Source: Ancylostoma caninum
Lineage: Eukaryota > Nematoda > Chromadorea > Rhabditida > Ancylostomatidae
DNA length: 64,000 bases
Assembly: GCA_037903475.1 (NCBI GenBank)
Contig: JBAJFG010000529.1
Location: 372,001 to 436,000 of the forward strand
Reading direction: 5' to 3'
Below, in pieces: positions 33,101 to 45,100 of the stretch (positions are counted from its first letter, which is position 1; every line of letters starts with the position of its first letter). The position numbers and the translations under genes were made by a program. The notes under the pieces are model-generated. The model was not told the origin of the DNA. It ran no database searches and saw only the letters and a program-made list of their open reading frames with translations.

Positions 33101-36100
33101 AACTTCGAGGGTCACATTCAATGCCATGAAAAAAAGTGTAGCAAGATTTCAGAGAGCAAAAGAAGAGCTACACAGTAATCCATGGCATGTAATCAAAAAT
33201 GCAGGGCGGAAGAGTATTGACCGTCTAAAAGTTGTAGTTAGCCCAAATGTGACCAGTTTTCTTGATTCATGTGGAAAACAATATAGCAAATTATATGAGA
33301 CCATGTCCATCCACTTTTATTTTCATTCTTGAGAACGCTTGCATGGAAGTGACGAGCGGTTTCATCATTTGTTTCTTCTAAATTATCCATCCGCAATTAT
33401 AAGCTGTGAAGGCTTTTAGCACATGTTTGCACCTTGGAATTGCCTATGTGTAGCAATTCACTGGTTTGAAATCAGAGGAGTAAGGTGCTCATTAACTTGA
33501 AATGAAAGGAATAATCGCTTTTCAGTGCAACATCATTCCACTGTCTCTACCTTGTGAGCTAGGGAAGAATCTTGTCAGAATAGGGTCTATTACTAAACTA
33601 CGTTTGATCCAGGAGGACATAGTTTTGACATCCATGTCGCGATTCTGGCACTAGAAGCGACGAAAATGATAGGGAAGTCCTCTGCGCCGTTAACAAAGAC
33701 AGAAAGAAAGTGAAATCATCACAAAGACAGGAGCAGCTGGCACACTTTATTAGTACAGTTGTGAGGAGCTGATAATATGCTTCTGATATGCTCATTATTG
33801 TTTTGACTTTACAAAACCTTCTTGGTAAATGTCCTGGATCAAGTAAAAATTACTACTTGCAGCGCGATACTGAAGCCTTCACTCTTTCTATCTGCTAATG
33901 ACGAGTAAAAGGGGATGTGAAACTCATTGTATAAACGAGTGTTTTTTCTGTTTTTGAATTCTTCTTCGGGATCGAGGCAGAGCGGTTTCACTTTATTTCC
34001 ACCTAGTTTCGTTCTCTTATACATTTCACGTTTAACGAAGAAGGTCAATATTTTTCTCGCACCTTGCATATCAAATTAGCTTTAAAAACTTTGTTGAAGA
34101 AAAGCGCGCACATCTGCCCCCCCCCCCCGCCCCAAGTACGACTAACATATGGTAAAATAAGTCTCCGCGAACCTTTTTATGATAGTGCTCGTGCTCAATA
34201 TCTTGAATAGGAACGCCATCGATGGTGATAGAGCCACTGGATGGTGTGTAGAATTGTTGCATAAGCGATACAATAGTTGATTTGCCTGCTCCACTAGCTC
34301 CAACAAATGCAACAGTTTCCCCAGATTTGATTTTGAGATTGACATTCTAAAATGATTACAGAACATCACGGAACTAATCTGGAAGATCCATCAAAAGATG
34401 AACCACCCACACCTTCAACACTTCTTCGGTAGGACTTGAAGGATAGGCAAAGTTCACGGAATTCATCTCAACTGCTCCAGCGATTTCAGGCTTCTCTATT
34501 CCTTTATTTTGGTGGGCGGAAGTGTTTTTGACATGGGTGAATACCTGTTAGGGTTCAAAATTACGGTAAGAAAATTCTTCCAATCATGAAACCATGAAAA
34601 TTCATGGAATCCTCATACTTACCTTCTTCGCAGAAACAATACACTGCCTGATTTCCTGCGTTGTATCTCTTAGGGACTGAAAAATTGTGCATGATCTTAC
34701 TTCTTATTAATTGGCAGTTCATGTGTGTATGTGTGTATGTGTATGTGTGTATGTGTGCATGTACAGAGAACTCCAAACGGACGTAGACAAGAGCCGAGAC
34801 CGCGGCGCGGCTCTCTTGGGCAGAGCCACGGGAGCTCAGAATAGTGTGCACCTGCGTCTCTGCCCAAGAGAGCCGCGCCGCGGTCTCGACTCGTGTCCAC
34901 GTATGTTTAGAGTTTCTTATATCTGTGTGTGTATGAGAACCAGCCAGTGTCGTCAAAAACTAACTACACCATCATGTTCAGCAAGTCGAGTTGTGTAGGA
35001 AAATGTGGAAAGATTTCTACCTTGATTTACAGGTGTTACGCGCCACTTTTGTCATGTTCAGACATGTTAAGTTCTTTTAATGACCGAAAGTTAACTACAT
35101 CACAGTTGGAAAGAGTGAGGTAAACGTATGATCATGGGATCGTATAAAAGGGAAGGGACGTCTCCTGATGCCGAAGGAAGAGAAGGAGCCAGACGGACAT
35201 GGAGTGGCCCGGATTATGGGTGCACTGACAAGGACGCGAGAGGCTGGGTGCAGAGTTTCAGACGCCAATGACCGCTTCGCGAGAGTCGTCGTTGCGAACG
35301 CGATGCTGCGACGGTTCGATTGACGAGTTTTTTCTATTGCAAGAATAAAATGCAAGTTGCATTTCACCTTGGTGCGCGGTTACTACATAAGTCCAGCGCC
35401 GACGACGTTACCTCAAAAAAGACTGATCTCGGACCATCGCCATCCTGTATGATCGACTCTGACGACATTGTCGTAGGCGTCCGGAACTCTGCGTTCAGCG
35501 CCGGCACTCAGTAACAGGGAGATGTCACGAACGAGTCCATAGCTATGAAAATGTTGCGCCAATGCTCAGTAGTACTTAAGGACTGGTAGTAAGCTCCCCA
35601 CGTTCGTCACAACATGCACGAGGTAGGCTCGCAACAATTCGGAACAAGGCTCGAACATCTCACGAGCTTGCTGTGGGAGTGTCACGAGCTGGCACACCTG
35701 CCTGCAAAACCGCTGCGCGAAAGGGATTCGAACCCTGACATGCGCACGCTCTAACGGCGCTCACATTCTCTGCGCTATTATGCATGTTGTATCCCATACG
35801 CTATAATGACCAAGGAGATCATGGAAAGTGGCTGACATTATGTGCACCTCGCAGTTGCTTAGGGGAAGATCGGCCTATCGACCAGCGGCACCAATTAGCA
35901 AGATCATGAGGTCACAAGATCACTTACGAACGACATTCCTTTCCTTAATTTCTCAATTATCCAAAACGATGGTGGTGGTGAGCAAAATTGGTGGAAATTT
36001 GGGTTAAGGAACATTCAGCAAGTTTTACTTCAGGTACACACAGCATTATCCATGCTTTAGAGATGAGAAGTGCTCCTGTAACTCCTTTTACGGGTGGCAA

Positions 36101-39100
36101 CATGTGTGTGTGATGCCATAGTGGTAGTGTCGGCTGCTCTCACGTGTACCCGGACGGGTTCGACTCCCATCGACAGAAAGCCGCTACAGCATCGAGGTTT
36201 TGCCCATATAGGTCCTAGCAACATGTGCGTCAGTTAGTATCAAATTCAAGCAAAATATACATTATGAGGCGTTACGAGGTCGGTCGTGCACGAAAGTATG
36301 AACTTCAAGACACTCTTCGTATCGCGATTTCTGGCACCATTTCCGTCAAGCTCTCCACTTCCGTTGTCAGGTTGTCGTGAAGTTCATGACTCCGCACCAA
36401 CCTGACAAACTCCCAACAACGTAACAGGTTCGCAAGACCTTCGCAATGCACCGCTCTCGTGTGTATTGACATGCGGTTCGGCGCAAATCTGGCGCACCTC
36501 CTCTCGAGCTAGCCTATGTTCGAGACACGTGTTCGAGACACGTTGTGAAGACATGAGGGGGGAATTACTACTAGCCAAGGTGTCGCTGGACGGGTCCACC
36601 GTCAGTGGCCTGTGAGAGTGATGGCCAGGGGTGAAAGGGGAAATGTCGCTGGACCTGCGAGAGTGGTGGGCCGGCGCTTAGTGAAGGGGGACGTATACAC
36701 GAATGAGAGGCGAGCGAAGCGAGTCCAAAAGAAGCCTGAAAGTTCGGCATTAGCCGGACGTTCAGGCTGGTTTTAACAGTTACGAATTATTAAAACCACC
36801 TCAGCGGTTTTAATAATTGGAAGTTGACATTTCAAGGCGTAGCGGCACACAAGCTCAGCTGAAACATGAAAGGACTTACGTCGATATTGTGATTGAGCTT
36901 ATCCAGATATAAAAGGTAGGTCATAAGGACACTGGCCGACATTCTTTCTGAAAAAAAATCCATTTCACTTCCGATTCGCTAATGCTCGCCACGAATTGAG
37001 CTGCATTTTCATTCTTTTGCTAAGCGCCTAGGGATTTTTTCGGTTTGTAGGCGTACATTTTCTTTATGCAGAAAAAATCTATTGAACAAAAGCTCAGTTA
37101 GACACCAACACATCGTCCGTACTCTGCTGGCCGACGGATTTTGCAGCGAGCAATAAAGTCATCATCGATCGAATAACAATGATCATTATTACTATTATGA
37201 ATAAAAAACACAAAGAGAATAATGGACTACCCGATAAGATAAGGTGACCACCATAGAGCAAGAGAGCTGCATAATCCAAACCGTATGTGGTATAAGATGC
37301 CAAATTGTCGAGTATATTGATACGAGAGCTGAAAAATCAATGCTAGAGTAGAAACCGCTTTCTCACTGCTAGAACATTCCTATTCCCTCTCAATATTCCT
37401 CCACGATGCACTCGTAAATAGTCTACTTTACTGAACCATTATCAATGTTATTACTATCCACAGTATCCTCTACGCAATATCCAGAACAAGAGTGCTGCAA
37501 ACATTGTGCACGGCCTCAGAGTCAGGCTCTCTTCGTGCCCTTCGTTCGTTTGTTATTGCCTTTTCCCTTGATGTTACAGTGGACTCACCACAGAACAGTA
37601 ACCTCGTGTCTCGCACAGGTGTAGCTTTCCGCTGACTGAGATAACTAATTTAAGAGCACCAAGAAAGTCGATTGGGCGCAGAATAATAGCAGGAGATGGT
37701 TACCACACTATGGTAGGTAAAGTGATAAGTATTAGCATGGGTGTACAAAAGAGGACGGTAAACAAAATTTAATCACAAATGAGAGGAATCATAAGCAAAA
37801 AAAAAAGGTTGTGAGGTGAACAAAACCATGCAAATATCATCTTACATACAGATTACTGGGTGCCTTTACTGCTTTGCCACCATGTGTAGAGTGCCGATAT
37901 AGCCATCACTTGGCAGGGAATCCGTTTTATATTTAGTTTTCTGTAACTGATGGGCGCCGAGGCACTACTTTAGCAACACTATATCAAACTACTGAATCAT
38001 CTACGCGTTGAACCTTTTTGATCCAACCACAACCTTGTAGCGTTCTCCCACTTTCTAGCCGATTCAGCCGATATGGCCTTCCAATCTAGCGCGATCTAAC
38101 GGTTACCCCATTAACAACTTTTTCAGATCAAGGTATGGCCGCACCCGGGTAAACCCACCTGGATTGGAAGGAAGTAAAAAAGTACCCTTCTGTCTAGCTT
38201 TCATTTCAGACCATTTCAGCAAAGCAGTAAGGGCATGCGTTCGTAGGTCGGGTCTACAAGACTCTCTGAGAATCGTAGAGATACCACCTACAAACCTGAA
38301 GCAAAGGCTAATAAGTGATCGCGCCTATGATCGCTTGCGGTGTAGCAGAAACTGCATAATTTGCCCAGCGGGGCGAACAGGTGACTGCGCGACATCGGGG
38401 ATTTATTCTATAAGCTGCAAATTATGTGGGGAACAGTACATAGATGAGACCGGCAGAACACCCGTAATTAGGTTTCAAGAACATCTGGATGGCTTACAGA
38501 AATCAAAACTTTCGACTCCAATGAGCACTCACCGGAGGCAATGTCATGACGATCAGGTGTTTGGGGTTGAGGTCTCCATCCTTGCACGAGAGTGGAGTTA
38601 TCAGCGCGCAAAACACTAGAGGTATTTTGGATTTTAGCAAAATCGCCAAAAATGAACAGGAAAGATGATTGCGATAACCAATGAGCTCGCGCCGTTCCTC
38701 GGTCTATGCGGGTTTTGACTTATCAGCCACTAGGTTGGTGATCCCCCTACCACTAACGTTGACACGTGTCTAGCTGACGGTGGCCCGGTGGCCCCATAAT
38801 CCTGCTTGGCAGCGTACAAGGTGAGCGAATGGTACTATATTTTCAATCCAGTTGGTTGGTTTTTGTTTAACATATGTTGGATTCTTCTGTAGACGATGAG
38901 ACGTTTGTGGGGATAGATTACATCTGTTCTTTACATTCCAGGCTCTGACGAAGGCGACTAAGCCGAAACGCTAGCTGAATAAAGTGCTATATCAATCTTG
39001 GTTACGGCTCAGAAGGAACAAGCGAGATACTCTTACCTTGTTTTTCATTTCCCTATCCACCGTTGCTCACTTCAAAATTCACCAGAACTTTCCTTCTTCT

Positions 39101-42100
39101 GCCCAGCCCTATACCCGATCCCTCCCCTATATATGGCCTTATCAATATCACTGACCAATTACAGAATTTCGCCATGCAAAGTAAGTCCGTTATTATAGGT
39201 TGTAATACCACTCCTTCCTACGAAGTGTGGTGGTAAAGTTGTTCAGCGTTGATCAATGTTCATGGTAGAGGCATTGAATGTGTGTGACATTATGCAGTGA
39301 CTTGCTTGGGGCATCCGAAATACCAAGACAGTCATCCTCCCAGACTGCTCTGGTGCCGATTTATCGACCCCAGAGGGATGGATCGCTTGGTTGTTCACGG
39401 GTGTGATAGAAATATCGGCCGTGTGCGCGCGCAGCGCACCTTTGCCACTGCGCCACACGTGCCCTCCCCTTGATATAGCAAAAAAAAACCTACATTTTGC
39501 TTTCGAACAGTAATCTTTTATCAACTCCAGCAGCGAACCGGTTGACTTCATATTGCTCACAGGCAAAGGATCTGAAAGCACACAATTTCCGGTTCTTTGT
39601 CAACATTAAGAAGGCTATGGCGGATATCTCCTCCTCTAAGTTAAAATGAGCAATGTGAAAGAGGCTGTTGGGAAATATGTTCTTTGACGGGATACCACTA
39701 TTTGAAGGGGAAGACATGTCCTAGAAAGTATAGTACCTCCGCTATCGTTCCTAAAAAAGAAAACACTCTGCATGCCAAAGTTTTGTTGCTTTGTTTTTAT
39801 AAATTAGATGAAACTCTATATACCGAAAAGGAAACCGGTGCCAAGAACAAAGAATAATCCACTTTCAATTTCCAGTCCTACATGAGATCATCTCAAAGAA
39901 ATTCAGTGTAATTCCATGAGCCTCATTTTTTATGAACTCTTCTTGTTTTGTTTGGGATTTTCATAGGAATGCACTACTGTGAGCTTTCGACATGTGATAC
40001 ATCTGTGAGTCCTTAATTTTTATACGACACATCATCCGTATGTAGGGAAATCCAAAAACACTGTGCTCCTAAGCAATACAAAAACTTGTTGAACATATCG
40101 CAAGGAGGTAGCTACGCCGAAGGAAAAAGATTAATCGAAAGCTCACCGGAATAAAATTCCAACGAAAAACTCGCAGCTTTCAATTTCGTTGCGGAATTTC
40201 AAGTGCAGTCAATTTGACACGATGCATACCGCGTGCAAAGAAGCAGATGGGGCCGCGCATGAAACCCTTTCGATTAATCGACCCTTAATTTTTCTCCAGT
40301 TTCTTATGAAGATGGAAAGGAAATGCTGCGTGAGTGTCACAGTTCTTGGCGTTCAACACGAATTCCGATACGCAGCTTCCCAGCAAATTTGCAAGAATGG
40401 AGCAAAAAAAACGCAACTTTACACACTGAGTGTTCTGTTCCACGAAGATAGCGAGTGTATTGTATGGTATTTTATTCCCCCCCCCCCACTCCAATTATAA
40501 CTTCTAACGATGGAAAGAACACACTTTCGTGCTCGCTTTCCAAAAAAAGAAGGCAAACTTTTTCATTTGGCACACTCCGCATCAGAGACGGCGAAGTGGA
40601 ATTCTGTGTTGTCTTGGACAGCAGTTCTAGATAGTTCCTGGAGATATCCAAAAATGCAAAGAGAATGCCCGCCACCTTACAGTCTTCATTGTTGATAGCA
40701 CGTCGGAGACGATTTGATAAGTCTTCTCGCCTTCTTTCTCCATTGGCTCATAGTGTTTCTGCAATACCAATAATGCCTTGATTATTGAGAAGATTCTGGA
40801 ACTAACTGCTTACCGCGATGATATTCGCAGAGATTTCGGAGAAAATCAGTAACAAAGGTTTGGTAATGATGAATAGCTGAAATAAACCACACTATGCAAC
40901 AATGGTGTGGAGACCTCGTAATGGCCTCAGTGCTCGTTCGTTTTCAAACCTGAGTCTTGAATTCGTAAAATTTTTTCACCATTCTAGAACATGGTGTGGT
41001 GCTTCTTTGCAATCCTACGTGCGACAAAAGCCGTGCACGTAAATACATCTGAAAGTGGTCCCAGTGGTTCTTTTCTGTGCACTGGACAATGAAAATTTAG
41101 TAGCAGCACCAACAATAGCAGAACGGGTGACGGTGCCTCACAGGAAGGTTCAACATAAATAGCAGCTGCATTTATAAATCGGTGAATAGCAATTAAAGCG
41201 GTCATGACCATTTGCGGCCATTAAACATATACGCAACATCAGAAATATTGACACGGTGACTAGTTTTCTCATCCAATAAAACACGAGATAACGGAAGATA
41301 AGCTAATAATCAAACGAGAAATGACCGCGATTCGCGTAACATCAGAATTTCTTCCGGTTGATCAATATCCACTCAACTATCGATCAAGCTTCCCAGATAA
41401 ATCCATGCATGGAAACTTTCAGGAGCGATTCATACACATAGGAGCCTGCACTGAGCAGACTCTGCAGAGCGGTTCCATGGCCGAGTGGTATCTACGCAGA
41501 GCGCGAGAAAATTGGGGGGAAAGAGTTCCGATCCCGTCCAAGCTCAATGTTTTGCAGGATAGCCACACCTCACACCTAGTTCGCACCCAAAGTTGTAGGC
41601 AGAGCTGTCGTCATGGTGACAACTTTGATGGCAACTTGCGGGGAGGATTACTACAGGACCTGATGCCAATAGCTAGTGATCTAATTCCATTTCCAACATT
41701 ATGTGAGCACTCAGATCGTCACAATACTAGTGGACACCTTAAGGGGCTGTATCATTCATTCTCCTCCCTTTGACGATCAGATATTTCTGCAGTTGCATCC
41801 TGCTCCGCTACATTGGTAAAACGCCTAGTGATTTCTTTCCATCGACTGGATGCTTAGTATTGTCTTGTTTGGATGAGTTGAATGAACGGGTATGAGGAGG
41901 TTTTTGGTGGTGTAGTGCGTAAATAAACGAACTTGAAGCAATTCCGGCCTTCGATGATGAAAGCCTGATAAAATAAGTAGTGATCTTAATTAATCACGTA
42001 TTATACTGCCTTTGCGATTATACACACAGTGGACGGCAATGGCGGTGGCCCATTTGCGGGCTCGAGAAGGACGTCGCGCAACCGCGCCGCTCGTGCCATA

Positions 42101-45100
42101 ACCGATGTTTTCTGCTGCTGTTACGCTACTTCTAGCAGCTTTTCTACCCGATTCCAAGGATTTTTGACCAAATCGGGAGGAAAAAAGCTTAGAAATTGCA
42201 TTCCGACGGCAGACGACACCGATCCCAGCACGCGCGGTGCGGTTGCGCGGCGTGAATCTCGAGGGAGCAGAAGGGGCGCCCCATTGCAGTCCACTGTAGC
42301 TCGGTCAAATTGTGAAAAGTAATAATTCTTTCAAAACATGCGAGAAAACTTGTGCGAAAACCTAGTAATAAGCTCCACTCTTTTGCATGAGAACTGAAAA
42401 AAAACCGGAAGTATCCCTAACAATAGTTATTACGTTAGTTTTGCGCTAGAAACGTATGCTTTTCTGTACATCCTTTTTTCGTATTCATTCATTTACATCT
42501 CTCGAAATGTCATTCATTCAGAACGAACACCTCTGTCAATTGTTTAATCTTAAAAGCCACCTCATAATCGTTTTTTGAGATTGCAACCTTAAAAGAATCT
42601 TCAGGAGTCGGACATCACAACGGTGTACGTGATTCCATGCAAGAGTGCTGTAAAACCCCGTTTCCGATTTTTAAGAAGCCTTAGAGCGGGGAAGGAATCT
42701 TGCATGGAATCACGTATACTGTTGTGATCACGAGATTCTTTCATCTCGAAATCTCAAAAACGATATTGAGGTGAGAAGCTGTCTTTAAGAGCAAATGCTC
42801 CTGCAAACACGAAATTATCTGGGGAGAGACTACTTCTTCTTCATCGTACGCGCCAAAATCGAATTCCACGGTCCTTACCTCGCCGATAGATTCTGCCCAA
42901 TGTTGAAAATACCGCATTGGGAACAGAATTGTTAACTGGCCTTTTAACGCTAGATACGAACTTCTTGGTAAGTCTTTGTAGTTTCAGACCCATCTGTATT
43001 CAGAATCAATACATATCTGTCATGAGAAATCACTTTTTAGGTAGTAAGGGGAGCAAATTAAATGGCACTGGTAATAGTACATACTAATTTGTTCTTTAGT
43101 GGTTGGGGCTATCCTGTTGTCTAACCTCGCTCCTTAACATGCCATGTACCTTTGCATACCACCACATTTTTAACCGAATACCAATAAATTGGTGCTTTGG
43201 GGTGATTTGGGGTGATAACAAGGGTGGATCTAGATTGAAAAAGCAGCTTTAGTCCAGGAAAAATTGCATTGCTTGAGACGACTTAAAGGCAGGGGGCCAC
43301 CTTGTTCTGCCTGTTGGAGCTATCAACATATCCTAGATGTTGTCGCCATGTTGATCCCTTGATCCCTGGGATGTACATCAACAGGCACAGAATCTACGAA
43401 ACCCGTTTTTGAAAGGCTCGATCTGGCTGAAAATTTGGAGCCCGGAAGCGGATCGCTCCAAGCTGTATTGGCTGCCTGCCACGGCTGCCGCATTGACAAC
43501 AAGTCTTGGCGTGTTCAATCGATAAGATCAACGGCTTCACACGTCAACTCGGGTTAGCAAACTGCTACAGACCCCGTTACGAAAGAGGGGTTCGAAGGCG
43601 GTTTCGAGACAAGTTACCTATATCGCTCCATTCAGCTTGTCAAGGAGATGCAGAATCTGCAATTACCTCAACTACGAATGCGAGTTGGGCCCCTGCCTTT
43701 GAGCATTGTGGGAACGGTGGATAATTGGAACGTCTTCGCCATTCTGGGAATTCTCACACACAGCTCTTATAATCGGTCGTACTTTGTAGAATGGTCAAAG
43801 TCTTAAACATGAAACATGGGAATCATCCAGACGTTGGGACTACTTTCAAACCTCCAAGGTGAACGGTTTCTGTCGAAACGTCGCAATCCAATAGTATGTA
43901 CCACCCAACTTATCAACGTGGAGCGGTAAAGTATCTTCACAAATTCAGATGTGGACAAGTCCACAGATTATTATTATCCACATATTGTTATTATCAAACC
44001 CGGATACAAAAAAGGATACATCAATAGAATCTCATGTAGATGGAACTGCCTTTCTACTGTTAATGTTTGAAATAAACTACTCACCAATGTCATTCTCCAC
44101 GAACAGTGAAATGCATAAGCTAATGCGCTCAAAATAAAGAAGATTCTCCGGACGACCTGGACTAGATTTTGTGAAACCGAGTAAGATACATATTTGCAGT
44201 CGTAGGTTACTCGATTAATGAGTTCTCCTGAACCTCATTAAGTTCGTTTACATTTTAACAAAATGAAATTATTCATCTAAACACTGCTGAATGAAAGATA
44301 AAGTGATAAGAAGGTGCGTTCATATGATTTTTTTCTCGAGTGAGTAGATGAATAGGCTTCGAAATAACACTGAACAGATATAGATGTTTAAGTTAGCGTA
44401 CCTGAAGAGTGAACGTCAAAAAAAGCGACGTCCTTGTTGACAAGCGAATTGAAGAGATCAAGCCTCATTTTATAATCAACCGACACCTTCGCACGCTCTA
44501 GACAGACACTAGAGAGATGACCGAAAACATAACTGAAAACGAATAGTAATGGGCGCTACAGCTCAATACACTAAATGTACTTACGCTATGAAGCAAACAC
44601 CAAAACGGTACAAAGTCGCAATAAAAACCTCATAGTATCCCTTTTTGTCATATACAGTGGCGAGAGCGTGAGCATCCGCTGCGGGAAGCAGGGCCTCGGC
44701 TAAATAAAAGCATAGAATAATACAGATTCAAAACGCTTAGGAAGAAATCGAACTGTATGATCGAGGGAAATTAAATTATCCCTGCCTGGTACGTAAATAA
44801 GCATGAGACCATATCCTGCGAGATACCACCTCCACTGATCTTTACAATAGCTCAGAATAAATTTTATCTGTTCAGATGTCGAGACAGGTTCATCTTCATC
44901 ATCTGCTGCAAATAAAGTTACATAGAACGAACACAGTGTGGCAAAAGTCTTTAAGCGAGTTTAATCTTGCTAAAAACACGAGGAAGAGTTAGCTCAAGGA
45001 ACTAGTGCGTATTCTAGCAGCCTCACTAGTCTTGATGCAGGAACGGTTTGGGAAACGTTAGTCAAAGTGTTCGGTTTTTAGTCTCCTTTGACCAAAACTG

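Noticed and set aside
30155..34544. Reading the 30-34 kb nucleotide-binding domain as part of a two-domain P-glycoprotein with the 62.7-63.8 kb exons
   Set aside because: Each copy has its own stop after the C-terminal block, and the first has a full TMD0 and transmembrane core upstream, so they are two half-transporter genes.
36772..36820. Stem-loop resembling a bacterial terminator
   Set aside because: The context is a nematode intron; a short palindrome of repeat origin is more likely.
41321..41773. Plus-strand frame of 150 codons
   Set aside because: It crosses a tRNA-like repeat, lies antisense in a transporter intron and has no protein motif.
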